Positions 20,842-30,528 are shown, numbered from the stretch's first letter. The stretch: 64,000 nt of DNA from Chlorobiaceae bacterium (GCA_013335115.1 JAAXWQ010000002.1:248001-312000); one strand, 5' to 3'. The notes: generated by a model not told the origin, from the letters alone. Numbers and translations: made by a program.

Positions 20842-22704
20842 ATGGAATCGATCCCTCTCAACGCACCTGCATACGTCAGGAACCGTAAGCTTTTACAATG
20901 GGTCAAGGAGACTGCGGAGCTGTGCCTGCCTGATTCCGTTTACTGGTGTGACGGTTCGCAGGAGGAGTACGACCGCCTTTGCGTCGAAATGGTGGACAGC
21001 GGCACCTTCATCAAGCTCTCGGAGGAGAAGCGCCCGAACAGCTTCCTTTGCCGCTCCGACCCGAGCGATGTCGCCAGGGTCGAGGACCGTACCTTCATCT
21101 GCAGCATCCGCAAGCAGGATGCCGGGCCGACCAACAACTGGGTGGCGCCAAAGGAGATGAAGGCGACCATGAACAAGCTCTTCTCCGGCTGCATGAAGGG
21201 ACGGACCATGTATGTCATCCCCTTCAGCATGGGGCCGCTTGGTTCGCACATCTCCCACATCGGCGTGGAGATCTCCGATTCGCCCTACGTGGTGACCAAC
21301 ATGCGCATCATGACCAGGATGGGACGTGCCGCCATGGAGCTCCTTGGTGAGGAGTCCGAATACGTCCCCTGCCTGCACTCGGTCGGCGCACCGCTCGAAC
21401 CCGGCCAGCAGGATGTGCCGTGGCCCTGCAACGATACCAAGTATATCGTCCACTTCCCCGAAGAGCGCGCCATCGTCTCCTACGGCAGCGGCTACGGCGG
21501 CAATGCCCTGCTTGGCAAGAAGTGCTTCGCCCTGCGCATCGCCTCGTCGATGGCCCGTGACGAAGGCTGGCTCGCCGAGCACATGCTGATTCTCGGCGTC
21601 GAGTCGCCGGAGGGTGAAAAAGACTATGTGGCGGCGGCTTTCCCGAGCGCCTGCGGCAAGACCAACTTCGCCATGATGATCCCGCCGGCTGAAATGGACG
21701 GCTGGAAGATCACCACCATCGGCGACGACATCGCCTGGATCAAGCCAGGCAAGGACGGCCGCCTGCACGCGATCAACCCCGAGTACGGCTTCTTTGGTGT
21801 CGCCCCGGGCACTTCGGTAAAGAGCAACCCGAACGCCATGGCCACCCTGTATGCCAACTGCATCTTCACCAACGTGGCGATGACTCCCGACGGCGACGTC
21901 TGGTGGGAGGATATGACCAAGGAGGCTCCGCCGTCGCTCATCGACTGGCAGGGAAAGCCCTGGACCCCGGATTGTGGCCGCCCGGCCGCCCATCCCAACG
22001 CCCGGTTCACCTCTCCGGCGAGCCAGTGCCCCTCGATCGATGCCGGCTGGGAGAACCCCGACGGTGTGCCGATCGCGGCCTTCATCTTCGGCGGCCGCCG
22101 CGGCGACACCATCCCGCTGGTCTACCAGTCGGCGAACTGGTATTACGGCGTCTACCTTGCTGCAACGATGGGCTCCGAGAAGACCGCGGCTGCAGCCGGC
22201 AAGATCGGCGACGTCCGGCGCGACCCCTTCGCCATGATCCCGTTCTGCGGCTACCACATGGGCGATTATTTCAACCACTGGCTGCAGATTGGCCGCACCC
22301 TGTCCGAGCCGCCGAGGATCTTCGGCGTGAACTGGTTCCGCAAGGATGAGAACGGCAAGTTCCTCTGGCCGGGCTTTGGCGACAACATGCGGGTGCTCAA
22401 ATGGATCATCGGCAGGGTGCATGGCCGCTCGGCTGCGGTCGAAAGCCCGCTCGGCTGGATGCCCAAATACGAGTCCCTCGACTGGAGCGGGCTTGAGGAC
22501 TTCACCTTCGAGAAGTTCACCAAGCTCATGTCGGTCGACCGCGAGGCATGGAAGCAGGAGCTCTTCTCACATGAGGAGCTGCTCGAGAAGCTCTATGACA
22601 AGCTGCCCAAGGAGTTCAACCACATCCGCGAGCTGATGCTCTCGACGCTCTGGATGTCGCCCGAGCACTGGGCGCTGGCTCCCGAGCGCTACTCGGAGCA
22701 GTGA
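20842..22704 (+). CDS. pckG: Phosphoenolpyruvate carboxykinase (GTP)
   Basis: Interconverts oxaloacetate and phosphoenolpyruvate with GTP/GDP, linking the C4 acids of the reductive TCA cycle to sugar synthesis. The 620-residue protein is of the GTP-type family: [32 protein letters not shown], the kinase P-loop with its reactive cysteine ([15 protein letters not shown] near residue 270), [16 protein letters not shown], and [21 protein letters not shown]. The start ATG at 20842 directly precedes the conserved N-terminus. Monocistronic; two hairpins follow the stop. Confidence 0.97.
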   Translation: MESIPLNAPAYVRNRKLLQWVKETAELCLPDSVYWCDGSQEEYDRLCVEMVDSGTFIKLSEEKRPNSFLCRSDPSDVARVEDRTFICSIRKQDAGPTNNWVAPKEMKATMNKLFSGCMKGRTMYVIPFSMGPLGSHISHIGVEISDSPYVVTNMRIMTRMGRAAMELLGEESEYVPCLHSVGAPLEPGQQDVPWPCNDTKYIVHFPEERAIVSYGSGYGGNALLGKKCFALRIASSMARDEGWLAEHMLILGVESPEGEKDYVAAAFPSACGKTNFAMMIPPAEMDGWKITTIGDDIAWIKPGKDGRLHAINPEYGFFGVAPGTSVKSNPNAMATLYANCIFTNVAMTPDGDVWWEDMTKEAPPSLIDWQGKPWTPDCGRPAAHPNARFTSPASQCPSIDAGWENPDGVPIAAFIFGGRRGDTIPLVYQSANWYYGVYLAATMGSEKTAAAAGKIGDVRRDPFAMIPFCGYHMGDYFNHWLQIGRTLSEPPRIFGVNWFRKDENGKFLWPGFGDNMRVLKWIIGRVHGRSAAVESPLGWMPKYESLDWSGLEDFTFEKFTKLMSVDREAWKQELFSHEELLEKLYDKLPKEFNHIRELMLSTLWMSPEHWALAPERYSEQ

Positions 22705-22708
22705 GGAG

Positions 22709-22742
22709 ACCGTAGGGGCACGACACGCCGTGCCCCTACGGT
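22709..22742 (+). terminator. Palindromic hairpin after pckG
   Basis: Perfect 14-bp stem (22709-22722 with 22729-22742), 6-nt loop, followed by TTGTCACTTTG. It starts 5 bp after the pckG stop. The T tract is poor, and the symmetrical GTAGGGGCACG arms could instead be a dispersed palindromic repeat. Confidence 0.6.
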
Positions 22743-22766
22743 TTGTCACTTTGTCGTGACTTGCCC

Positions 22767-22815
22767 AAAACAGAAGAGGCTGGCCCGGAACGTCCGGGCC
22801 AGCCTCTTCTGTTTT
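22767..22815. terminator. Bidirectional terminator between pckG and dodecin
   Basis: Perfect 23-bp stem (22767-22789 with 22793-22815) and a 3-nt loop, with A4 and T4 at the ends. Serves the convergent pckG and dodecin genes. Confidence 0.9.
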
Positions 22816-22848
22816 GATGAGCTTCGCTTCCCCTGTCAGGCGGTCGGC

Positions 22849-23061
22849 TCAGTTCCCGTCGAGCGTGAAGCCGATCTTGACCGTGACCTGCCAGTAGGCG
22901 ACCTTCTGCTCCTCGACGTGGCAGCGGGTTTCGACGACCTCTACCCACCGGATGTTCCTGACCGACTCGGCGGCTTTGGCGACGGCATTATTCACCGCCT
23001 CTTCGATGCTGGTCGGGGAGGATCCGACGACTTCGATCTTCTTATAGATATGTGCGCTCAT
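22849..23061 (-). CDS. Dodecin family flavin-binding protein
   Basis: A 70-residue protein with the dodecin pattern: [65 protein letters not shown]. The Trp in RWVEVVE and the Gln in YWQV are the residues that stack on and contact flavins in the family. Dodecins form dodecamers that store or buffer flavin. The frame is open 12 codons further up to 23097, but the conserved start is the ATG at 23061. Stands alone, ending at the 23-bp bidirectional terminator. Confidence 0.9.
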   Translation of the reverse strand: MSAHIYKKIEVVGSSPTSIEEAVNNAVAKAAESVRNIRWVEVVETRCHVEEQKVAYWQVTVKIGFTLDGN

Positions 23062-23149
23062 GATGGATGATGTTTGAGAGTTATGGGATGATGCCATTCA
23101 GGTCCGCCGGGCGGTTATTCTATTAGGATAACGAAAAATAGGATTCGCG

Positions 23150-23185
23150 GGCGGAAAAAATTCCCGGTGTGCGATTTTTTCTGCC
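23150..23185 (-). other. Hairpin downstream of the acetate transporter-like gene
   Basis: 11-bp stem with one G-U pair (23150-23160 with 23175-23185) containing A6/T6. It could end transcription from the gene at 23321-23866. A second 9-bp stem lies at 23276-23304. The rest of 23062-23320 shows no gene. Confidence 0.4.
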
Positions 23186-23320
23186 GTCGGCGTCAGGGGT
23201 ATGGAGGAGTCTCTGGTAGGGCGGTGCCTGGGCGAATCGTCGGATTTGAACGGGGTATGGAGATGTGTGCCTCGAGGCCTTCCCGGAGGGGGTCCGGGGA
23301 GGCCGAGGGGGCACGGCAGG

Positions 23321-23866
23321 TCAGAGGCCGAGCGAGTGGAGCAGAAGCGGGACGGCGCAGACGCCGATGGCCACGTTCAGCGCACCGCAGATCTTGGTGA
23401 TGACGTTGTTGTGCTTGTACCAGGTGAACGGCAAGAGGATGGTCAGGCCGTTGATGAGCACCAGGACGGTGCCGAGAGGCCAGATCTTGCCGAGCATGAT
23501 CGCCTTGTAGCTGAACACCGCCGTCATGAAGAAGATGCCGAGAAAGAAGTGGGCGTAAACTTTCTTGTCGCCCGGGTTGTAGAAGTGCATGGCAACGACG
23601 ACCCAGAACAAACCGTAGGTGGCGAAGATGGTCCCGATATACACGCGGGCTTCCGGAGGCATGCCGACATCGAACAGGTAGAGGCAGATTGCGGTGAACA
23701 GCTGTGCGACGCCGCCGAACCATAACGCGACGTTTGCAAGGCTCCTGAAAAGCTTCGTGTGGTCGGTTTCGCTATTCATGCCGAAGCCGAGCTGCTCGAG
23801 GCCGAATACCCAGACGGTCACCATGAGGCCGAAAACCCCAATAGCTTCCGGATTGACAACGTTCAT
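23321..23866 (-). CDS. Acetate/succinate-type transporter (GPR1/FUN34/YaaH family)
   Basis: 181 residues with six hydrophobic segments. The family marks are visible: NPEAIGVFGLMVTVWVFGLEQLG at the N-terminus in place of the usual NPAPLGL-type motif, LWFGGVAQLFTAICLY in segment 2, and ATYGLFWVVVAMHFYN in segment 3. Members such as SatP move acetate and succinate. For a green sulfur bacterium, acetate uptake for mixotrophic growth is a plausible role. The N-terminal motif is somewhat degenerate, so substrate is uncertain. It is transcribed alone. Confidence 0.8.
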   Translation of the reverse strand: MNVVNPEAIGVFGLMVTVWVFGLEQLGFGMNSETDHTKLFRSLANVALWFGGVAQLFTAICLYLFDVGMPPEARVYIGTIFATYGLFWVVVAMHFYNPGDKKVYAHFFLGIFFMTAVFSYKAIMLGKIWPLGTVLVLINGLTILLPFTWYKHNNVITKICGALNVAIGVCAVPLLLHSLGL

Positions 23867-24132
23867 CGGAAGTTCTCCTTTCTCTTTGTGTTGGTTGTTG
23901 ATTGAGTGACCGGTTCCCGGAACTTCCAGATGCGGGACGGAGCGGACTGCCGAAAACCGAGACGGAATTTACCGTTAATAAACAGCAATTTTGATTTTTT
24001 TAAATCGGCTCAAGGTTGTATTGGGGGTTAACGGCAGCAGGGCCAGGGTTTTCCGGACATTGTGTATGAAATACCGCCGTTTTTTATACCTTTTCTGCGC
24101 CAGAAACTTCCAGAGAACGATGATCACGTCAT

Positions 24133-25449
24133 ATGAGCGCAGCGACAGAGGGACCTTCCGGGCCAATCCCTTCCGGATCCGGGCATGATGACCGACCCGG
24201 CAGGGATTCGCGTTTCCTGTCGGCCTTCCCTGCATTTGCCAGCAGGAACTTCCGGCTCTACTTCATCGGGCAGATCGTTTCGATGATCGGTACCTGGCTG
24301 CAGATGGTTGCCCAGGGGTGGCTGGTGCTCGAGATGACCGGTTCGGCATTCTGGGTAGGCGTCGCGGCGGCAACCTCTACCATCCCGACACTGTTCCTCT
24401 CCCTGATCGGGGGAGTCATCGTGGACCGTTATCCCCGCAAGGTCATCCTGCTCTGGACGCAGTCGCTCTCCATGGCCCTCGCCTTCATCCTTGGTATCTT
24501 CACGCTGACCCATTCCGTGACTGTCCCGGTCATCCTGGTGCTGGCATTCCTGCTCGGGTGCGTCGGCGCCGTAGCGACCCCGGCCATCCAGGCCTTCCTG
24601 AGCGAGATGGTCGACCGCAGCCAGCTCCATTCGGCCGTTGCGCTGAACGCTTCGATCTTCAATGCTTCGCGGGTCATCGGGCCGGCCATCGCCGGCCTCA
24701 TGATCGCATGGATCGGCACTGGCGGGGCATTTGTTGCCAATGGCCTGAGCTATGTCGCCGTCATCGTCGCCCTGCAGGCGATTACGACAGCCCCCTCCCC
24801 GTCGAAGGTCGTGAACGAGCATCCTTTCGAGTCGATCCGCGACGGAGTCGCCTATACCTGGAGCCATCCGCTCCTCAGGACGATCGTGCTTTTCGTGGCC
24901 GCGGTCTCGATTTTCGGATGGTCGTTCATGGCGATGCTGCCGGTGGTGGCCAAGCAGACCTTCGGGCTCGGGGCGTCGGGCATGGGCACGCTTTTCTCGG
25001 CTTTCGGGCTGGGATCGTTGAGCGCGACCTTCTTCGTGTCGATGTCGAGCGGGCGGATCGGCGCCCCGAGGATGGTTGTCGGCGGGATACTCACCTTCAC
25101 CCTGGCGCTGATCGCGTTCACCTTTGCGACCGCCGTACCCCTCGCGCTTTTTTTCCTCTTCGTCTCCGGCCTCGGCATGCTTTCGGCATTCGCCACCATG
25201 ACCGCCACCGTGCAGCGCCTGGTAGAAGACCGCTACCGGGGTCGCGTGATGAGCATCTACCTCATGGTGCTGATGGGGCTGATGCCGGTCGGCAATTTCC
25301 TGGTCGGCATCCTCTCCGAGCGCTTCGGCACCGCGATCGCCATCCGCTTCGGCACGGTCGTCACCCTTGTGGCCACGCTGGTCCTTATCGCCTCCCGAAA
25401 CAGGATATCGGAGGCCTGGGCATCCTACAAGGCGGCCGAAGGCGCATAG
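24133..25449 (+). CDS. MFS transporter, EntS/MFS_3-like exporter
   Basis: 438 residues with about twelve membrane segments. The N-terminus AFASRNFRLYFIGQIVSMIGTWLQMVAQGWLVLEMTGSAFWVGV, then GGVIVDRYPRKVILLWTQ (the loop 2-3 MFS motif), match the MFS_3 group of exporters that includes EntS. The substrate is unknown; EntS itself exports enterobactin, but no siderophore genes are here. The divergent region upstream (23867-24132) holds no gene. msrB follows 50 bp later and may be cotranscribed. Confidence 0.85.
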   Translation: MSAATEGPSGPIPSGSGHDDRPGRDSRFLSAFPAFASRNFRLYFIGQIVSMIGTWLQMVAQGWLVLEMTGSAFWVGVAAATSTIPTLFLSLIGGVIVDRYPRKVILLWTQSLSMALAFILGIFTLTHSVTVPVILVLAFLLGCVGAVATPAIQAFLSEMVDRSQLHSAVALNASIFNASRVIGPAIAGLMIAWIGTGGAFVANGLSYVAVIVALQAITTAPSPSKVVNEHPFESIRDGVAYTWSHPLLRTIVLFVAAVSIFGWSFMAMLPVVAKQTFGLGASGMGTLFSAFGLGSLSATFFVSMSSGRIGAPRMVVGGILTFTLALIAFTFATAVPLALFFLFVSGLGMLSAFATMTATVQRLVEDRYRGRVMSIYLMVLMGLMPVGNFLVGILSERFGTAIAIRFGTVVTLVATLVLIASRNRISEAWASYKAAEGA

Positions 25450-25499
25450 CGGGAACCCTGTCGGCGACGGATGGGTTCAGATGGTGAAACGAAGGTCCC

Positions 25500-26036
25500 A
25501 TGAAACTCCCGGTACTTCTCATCCTGCTGTCGACTGCAGCCGTGTGCGCTTGTCGCGCAGGCACCCCGTCGTCGCCAACCCTGAAACACGCTGCCATGCG
25601 AGACGCTACCCATGCCTCCAATCCTTGGTACTCGAGGACGGACACCACCAGGCTCGACCTTCCGGACAGCACCTGGAAGCGGGTGCTGCCGCACGACTTG
25701 TACGAGGTCGCCAGGCACGCCGCCACCGAACGGGCGTTCACCGGAAAGTATAGTGAGTTCGAGGGGATCGGCACCTACTATTGCGCCGCCTGCGGCAACG
25801 CGCTGTTCCGTTCCGATGCTAAATTCGCGAGCACCTGCGGCTGGCCGAGCTTTTTCGAAACCGTGCGGCCGGGTAGCGTCAGCTACAGGAAAGACAGCTC
25901 GTATGGTATGGTGCGGACAGAGGTGCTGTGCGGCCGTTGCGGCGCGCACCTCGGCCACCTTTTTGACGACGGCCCTCCCCCGACGGGAAAGCGTTACTGC
26001 ATGAATTCGATCTCCCTCGAGTTCGAGCCCGATTGA
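25500..26036 (+). CDS. msrB: Peptide-methionine (R)-S-oxide reductase MsrB, probable lipoprotein
   Basis: Repairs oxidised methionine. The 178-residue protein has an N-terminal hydrophobic segment ending in VCAC, which resembles a lipobox, so it is probably anchored in the envelope. The MsrB domain shows both zinc-binding pairs (YYCAACGNALF and VLCGRCGAHLGHLFDDGP), the CGWPSF motif, and the catalytic Cys in KRYCMNSISLEF near the end. An envelope-located MsrB fits protection of exported proteins. A long hairpin lies 14 bp after the stop. Confidence 0.92.
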   Translation: MKLPVLLILLSTAAVCACRAGTPSSPTLKHAAMRDATHASNPWYSRTDTTRLDLPDSTWKRVLPHDLYEVARHAATERAFTGKYSEFEGIGTYYCAACGNALFRSDAKFASTCGWPSFFETVRPGSVSYRKDSSYGMVRTEVLCGRCGAHLGHLFDDGPPPTGKRYCMNSISLEFEPD

Positions 26037-26050
26037 AAGTGATGCTTCTC

Positions 26051-26117
26051 TTTATCGAAATCGCTATCGAAATCGAGTAACCGGGCTTCCGACCCCGATG
26101 GCGATTTTGATAGCGAT
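26051..26117. repeat. ATCGAAATCG repeat hairpin, likely terminator
   Basis: TTTATCGAAATCG (26051-26063) is followed by CTATCGAAATCG. Segment 26060-26075 pairs with 26102-26117 over 16 positions with a single G-U pair, loop 26 nt. It lies between convergent msrB and emrB-like genes. The same 13-mer occurs at 500-512. Confidence 0.6.
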
Positions 26118-26128
26118 CATTGATGGAT

Positions 26129-27736
26129 TCAATGCGCCGAAGAAAGGTCCGCCTTCTCCGACTTGTCGACCCTGATGAACAACAGGAGGGGCAGGCAGAG
26201 CAGGAAGAGCAGGGCGATCAGCATGAAGGCGTCCATATAGGCGAGATGGTGGCTCTGGACGGTCACGGTGTATTCGAGCGCTTTCAGGGAGGAGTGCTGC
26301 GCCTCCACCGGGGAGAGGGTCCTCGACCCGAAGAGCCGGTTCATCCCTTCGAGCCGCATCACGGCCGCAGGGTCGTAGGGCGACAGGTGCGAGATGATCT
26401 CGGTGCGGTGCACGGCGACCCGCCTGGCGATGTAGGTGTTGGTGATGGCGATGCCGAACGATCCGCCGAGCTGGCGCACCATGTTGTTCAGTCCGGTCGC
26501 CTGCCCGATGTCCCTGCCGTGCAGGCCGGTGACGGCGAGCATGGTGACCGGGATGAAGATGAATCCGAGGGCGAGGCCCCGTATCAGCAGCACCCAGAAG
26601 AAATTCGCGGACCCGGACTGGAGCGTCTGCTGCCCCAGTTCCCAGCAGAAGAACATGAACGCGCTCATCCCGAAGGCCATGAGGAGCTTGGGCGAGGCCC
26701 CCCGCTGCAGGGCAATGCCGAGCGGGAGCGAGATGATGCCGGTAAGCATGGCGCTCGGGAAGAGCACCTGGCCGGTCAGGAGGGCCGTGAAGCCCAGCAG
26801 GCGCTGCACGAAGACCGGGAAGACGAAGAGCGAGCCGTACAGGCCGTAGCCCACGATGAAGGTGAGCACCGCGGCGATGGCCAGGTTCTTGCTGCGGGCC
26901 AGCACGCCCAGGTCGACCGCCGGATGCTCGGTGTGCAGTTCGTGCCAGACGAAGACTGCGAGCGACACGACAGCAATGATGGTGAACCAGGTGATGTAGG
27001 GGGTCTGGAACCAGTCCTTCGATTCGCCGCGTTCGAGGATGAACTGCAGCGACCCGATGCCCACGGAGAGCAGGGCGATACCCGCCCAGTCGATCTTGGC
27101 GACCTGGTGCTTCACCTTTGGCTCCTTGACGAAGGTCAGTGCGGCCCAGGCAGCCAGCAGGCCGACCGGGATGTTCACGAAGAAGCACCACTCCCATGAG
27201 AAGTAGTCCACCAGCCAGCCGCCGAGCAGCGGTCCGATGGTCGGGCCGAGCACGAGGCCCATCGAGAAAATGCCGGTTGCCGCGCCGCGCTCTTCCGGCT
27301 TGAAGGTCTCGTAGAGGATAGCCTGCGATGTCGGCAGGAGCGCCCCGCCGCCGATCCCCTGGATGAACCTGAAGAGCACCAGCATCCAGATGTTCGTGGC
27401 CATGCCACAGAGGAGCGAGGCTGCCGTGAACAGCAGGATCGAGCCGATGAAGTAGGTGCGGCGTCCCAGGAGGTTGCCGAGAAATCCCGAGAGCGGGATG
27501 ACGATCACGTTGGCGATGGCGTAGCTGGTCACCACCCACGACACATCCTCGATGCTCGCGCCGAGGTTGCCGCTGATATGGTTGATCGCCACGTTGACGA
27601 TGGTGGTGTCGATCAGCTCGAGCATGGCCGCCACGATGACCGTCACCGTGATGATCACCTTGCGTATGCCGGTTTCGTATGCGTGCGCCGGGAGTTGGTG
27701 GCGCGGGTCGGGGATGACGGCGTTTGCTGGTGTCAT
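26129..27736 (-). CDS. emrB: Drug efflux permease, EmrB/QacA (DHA2) family
   Basis: 535 residues with about fourteen membrane segments. DHA2 marks: LIDTTIVNVAINHISGNLGASIEDVSWVVTSYAIANVIVIPLSGFL at the N-terminus, the LGRRTYFIGS loop, and GALLPTSQAILYETFKPEERGAATGIFSMGLVLGPTIGPLLGGWL. With an EmrA-like adaptor and TolC-like channel it forms a tripartite pump across both membranes, driven by protons. The ATG at 27736 overlaps the emrA stop as ATGA. The frame stays open further upstream, but that part is an overlap shadow of emrA. Substrate unknown. Confidence 0.92.
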   Translation of the reverse strand: MTPANAVIPDPRHQLPAHAYETGIRKVIITVTVIVAAMLELIDTTIVNVAINHISGNLGASIEDVSWVVTSYAIANVIVIPLSGFLGNLLGRRTYFIGSILLFTAASLLCGMATNIWMLVLFRFIQGIGGGALLPTSQAILYETFKPEERGAATGIFSMGLVLGPTIGPLLGGWLVDYFSWEWCFFVNIPVGLLAAWAALTFVKEPKVKHQVAKIDWAGIALLSVGIGSLQFILERGESKDWFQTPYITWFTIIAVVSLAVFVWHELHTEHPAVDLGVLARSKNLAIAAVLTFIVGYGLYGSLFVFPVFVQRLLGFTALLTGQVLFPSAMLTGIISLPLGIALQRGASPKLLMAFGMSAFMFFCWELGQQTLQSGSANFFWVLLIRGLALGFIFIPVTMLAVTGLHGRDIGQATGLNNMVRQLGGSFGIAITNTYIARRVAVHRTEIISHLSPYDPAAVMRLEGMNRLFGSRTLSPVEAQHSSLKALEYTVTVQSHHLAYMDAFMLIALLFLLCLPLLLFIRVDKSEKADLSSAH

Positions 27737-28674
27737 TTCACTTTCACTTCGACGATGACATTCATGCCGGCAGCAAGATGTTCCGACGGACGACGGTCGA
27801 ACACGATCTTGACGGGGACCCTCTGGGCGACCTTCACGAAGTTTCCGCTCGCGTTGTCCGGAGGCAGGAGCGTGAACCTGGCCCCCGTCCCTGCCGAAAT
27901 CGACTCGACGTGGCCCTTGAACTCCTTGCCGGGCCAGGCGTCGACGCTGATCGTCACCGGTTGGCCGGGTCGCACGTGTTCGAGCTGCGTCTCCTTGAAG
28001 TTCGCCACAACCCAGAGCTCTCCGCTGCCGACGATCGCGATGAGCTGCTGGCCAGGCGTGACGTACTGGCCCGGTTCCACGGCCTTTTTCGAGACCCGTC
28101 CCGCAGCGGGGGCCGTGATGGCCGTCCACGACAGCTGGAGCCCGGCGTTCCTCAGTTCGGCTTCACGTAGCTTTATCTGATTGCCGGCGGCGGCATGCTG
28201 TGCCGATGAGGCCGTCGCGCCGGCTGACGCCGCATCGAGTTCTGCCTTCGAGATGACGTCCTGGCGCTCCAGGTTTCGGCTCCTCTGCAGGTCTGCGCCG
28301 AGTTTCCGTTCCGTGGCTTCGGCGGCAGCCGCCTGCGACTTCGCGGTCATCAGGGCGGCCTCGGCAATGTCACGCCGTACCTGGTAATCCGACGGGTCGA
28401 GCACGACGAGCGTGTCACCCTTGGCGACGGCCTGGTTATCCTTCGCCCTCACTTCGGAGACCTTGCCCGCGACGCGCGGGATGACCGGGTAGATATTCCC
28501 CTCGATCTGGGCGTTGTCGGTCTCGACGTAGCTGAACGAATGGAAGAGAGCCTTTCCGCCCCAGACGAGGCCGACAGCCAGCACGACGCCGAACAGGGCG
28601 ATCCTGACCGGTGATGAAGGGCCGGCTTTCTCTTCTTTGTTCCCTTCCCTGCTCTGTGTCTGCGAATCTGCCAT
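27733..28674 (-). CDS. emrA: Membrane fusion protein, EmrA/HlyD family
   Basis: Periplasmic adaptor that joins the EmrB pump to the outer-membrane channel. 313 residues: a short charged N-terminus, one membrane helix (IALFGVVLAVGLVWGGKAL), then the biotinyl-lipoyl halves VETDNAQIEGNIYPVIPRVAGKVSEVRAKDNQAVAKGDTLVVLD and ITAPAAGRVSKKAVEPGQYVTPGQQL. A coiled coil lies between them, and a beta-barrel follows near the C-terminus. It follows the usp gene after 7 bp and overlaps emrB. Confidence 0.92.
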   Translation of the reverse strand: MADSQTQSREGNKEEKAGPSSPVRIALFGVVLAVGLVWGGKALFHSFSYVETDNAQIEGNIYPVIPRVAGKVSEVRAKDNQAVAKGDTLVVLDPSDYQVRRDIAEAALMTAKSQAAAAEATERKLGADLQRSRNLERQDVISKAELDAASAGATASSAQHAAAGNQIKLREAELRNAGLQLSWTAITAPAAGRVSKKAVEPGQYVTPGQQLIAIVGSGELWVVANFKETQLEHVRPGQPVTISVDAWPGKEFKGHVESISAGTGARFTLLPPDNASGNFVKVAQRVPVKIVFDRRPSEHLAAGMNVIVEVKVK

Positions 28675-28681
28675 GGTTTTT

Positions 28682-29164
28682 CTAATCGTTGGGGTTGGAC
28701 AATACTGCTAAGGCCGGTTGGCCGTCGACGATGCCGGCCCGTGCCGGTGGCGGCGACTTGAGCACCAGGACCTGGCACGGAGCCTGGCGCATGACCGCCT
28801 CGGTCGTGCTTCCCACCAACAGGCGCGAGATGTTGTTCGATCCGTGCGATCCGAGCACGATCAGCTCGGCGCCATGCCGATTCGCCTGCTCGATGATGAC
28901 TTTGGCGGGGGCGCCGTACTCGACGGAGAAACGCACATCGCACCGGTAGTCCGAAAGCATGTCGGAAAAGCGCGAAAAGTGGTGGAGGTGCTCTTTCAGG
29001 AGGGCCCCGGGGTCGCCGGTATCCGGGCTCCCGACGTGCAGGACGATCAGTTTCGCATCATCCGCGTGCCGTTCGGCGACGTGGATCAACGCACGCTCCG
29101 AGGAAGACGAGAAGTCGACCGGGCAGAGGATGGTTTTCGGTGCTGTCGAAGTTGTTGCTCTCAT
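28682..29164 (-). CDS. Universal stress protein (UspA family)
   Basis: 160 residues with the full Usp domain: KTILCPVDFSSSSERALIHVAE at the N-terminus and the ATP-binding signature GSHGSNNISRLLVGSTTEAVMRQAPCQVLVLK (G-x2-G-x9-G-S/T). It is therefore probably of the ATP-binding type. It sits inside the efflux operon, 14 bp after tolC and 7 bp before emrA, which is an unusual place. A regulatory or sensing role for the pump is only a guess. The short proline-rich tail after the domain is not conserved-looking. Confidence 0.93.
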   Translation of the reverse strand: MRATTSTAPKTILCPVDFSSSSERALIHVAERHADDAKLIVLHVGSPDTGDPGALLKEHLHHFSRFSDMLSDYRCDVRFSVEYGAPAKVIIEQANRHGAELIVLGSHGSNNISRLLVGSTTEAVMRQAPCQVLVLKSPPPARAGIVDGQPALAVLSNPND

Positions 29165-29178
29165 CGTGTCGGTATCCG

Positions 29179-30477
29179 TTAGTTGGCGATCAGGTCGCCC
29201 GAAGCGCGCCTGACGTCGTAAGCGTTGAGTACATATTCATAACGCGCCTGCAGATGGGCCAGTTCAGCCTGTGCCAGCGCGGCTTCGGCATCGAGGAGGT
29301 CGAGGGTCGTGCCCATGCCGTTCTGGTGCCGTATCCTTGCGTGCCTGGCAGCAAGCTCGGCCTGCGAAACCTGGAGGGCGGTCGTCCCGATCTTTTCGCG
29401 GTTCGTGCGTAGCGAGTTCAGCGACTGCTTCACCTCTGCCTGCGCCTGTTCTTCGGCATCGATGCGCTGCTGCTGCGCGGCGTGCATCATCGCACTTGCC
29501 TCGCTGTTCGCGGCGTTGGTCCTGAACCCGTTGAACAGCGGTACCTGGATCTGGACACCGGCCATGACGTTGGTGCGCATCTCCTTGATGTCCGGCACGT
29601 AGCCGTTCGTGGTGCCCCATGATGCGGCCCCGGTTATGGTCGGTAACCACTCCCGGGCGGCAAGGGATTTTTTTGCTTCGGCCATGCGGAGGTTTTCGCG
29701 GGAGAGTGCCACCTCCGGGCGATGGTCGAGCGCCGAAGCCGTCAGTCCGTCCGCGTTCGTATCGATCCCGTCGAATTCGAACGATCCTTTCAGCGACAGG
29801 GGACCGCTTCCCTTCAGGCCGCAAAGGCGGCGGAAGGAGATCTCCTGGTTTTCAAGCTGCGCCTGCAGGCCGATTTTCCGGTTCCTGGCCGCAGACACCC
29901 GCACCTCGGTGGTCAGGAGGTCGAAACGGGTGGCGACGCCCTCCCGGTAACGCTTCTGCATGTGCTCGAGGTTGCTGCCGAGTGCGGCGATCTCCTGTTC
30001 CTGGACCTTGACGGCCTGTTGCAGGAAGAGCACCGAATAGAACGAACGCACGGTCGCGAGCGAAAGGTCGCGGATGGTCAGTTCCCTCGAGATGCCGGCC
30101 GTCGTCCTGCCGGATTTGGCGATGTCGACCCGGCGACCGGTCCGGCCGAAATCGAGGAGCATCATTTCGGCCGTCACCTTCGCGGTGTAGTTGTTGTTGG
30201 GCATGAACTGCATTCCCTGCAGCTCGGACACGGGATCGATGTAGGTGTACCCCGCTTTCGCCGAAACCTGCGGGTACCAGGCGCTGCGGCTTTCGGTGAC
30301 CTTCGCATCCGCTGCCTTCACCTCCTCGCCGGCTTGAAGCGCCCTCGGGTTGTGGCCACGCGTGAGGCGTATTGCTTCGTCGAGCGTCATCGGGGTTTCG
30401 GCGCCGAGGCCGGGCCGTGCCATGGCGATGAGTGCGGTAAAGGCGATCAGTGCTGCTTTGCTACTGCGTATCTTCAT
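29179..30477 (-). CDS. TolC-family outer-membrane efflux channel
   Basis: 432 residues with a signal peptide ([27 protein letters not shown]) and two repeats of the outer-membrane efflux domain rich in long helices. The first has [29 protein letters not shown]; the second has [23 protein letters not shown] and VGVQ-like [19 protein letters not shown]. It is the outer-membrane exit of the EmrAB-type pump encoded downstream. An AAGGA lies just before the ATG. A sigma-54-like promoter lies about 35-50 bp upstream, and the divergent gene encodes a sigma-54 activator. Confidence 0.9.
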   Translation of the reverse strand: MKIRSSKAALIAFTALIAMARPGLGAETPMTLDEAIRLTRGHNPRALQAGEEVKAADAKVTESRSAWYPQVSAKAGYTYIDPVSELQGMQFMPNNNYTAKVTAEMMLLDFGRTGRRVDIAKSGRTTAGISRELTIRDLSLATVRSFYSVLFLQQAVKVQEQEIAALGSNLEHMQKRYREGVATRFDLLTTEVRVSAARNRKIGLQAQLENQEISFRRLCGLKGSGPLSLKGSFEFDGIDTNADGLTASALDHRPEVALSRENLRMAEAKKSLAAREWLPTITGAASWGTTNGYVPDIKEMRTNVMAGVQIQVPLFNGFRTNAANSEASAMMHAAQQQRIDAEEQAQAEVKQSLNSLRTNREKIGTTALQVSQAELAARHARIRHQNGMGTTLDLLDAEAALAQAELAHLQARYEYVLNAYDVRRASGDLIAN

Positions 30478-30510
30478 GATCCTTGACTGGTTTTTCGATT
30501 ACCGTTCATT

Positions 30511-30528
30511 ATACAACAAGCGTGCCAG
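30511..30528 (-). promoter_or_regulatory. Sigma-54 (-24/-12) promoter of tolC-usp-emrA-emrB
   Basis: On the minus strand the sequence reads CTGGCACGCTTGTTGTA. GG is at 30526-30525, there are ten bases between, and GT stands where the consensus has GC. The -24 box TGGCACG is perfect and the -12 box TTGT has one deviation. The predicted start near 30501 leaves a 24-nt leader containing the tolC ribosome binding site. Confidence 0.65.

Noticed and set aside
20893-22422. Long antisense open frame (509 codons) opposite pckG
   Set aside because: Rich in His, Arg, Asp and Gly with no recognisable domain; an effect of high third-position GC in pckG, which is a certain gene.
27737-28129. Upstream extension of the EmrB-like protein
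   Set aside because: It lies inside emrA in another frame and reads as Arg/Gly-rich shadow; the ATGA overlap at 27733-27736 is the natural start.
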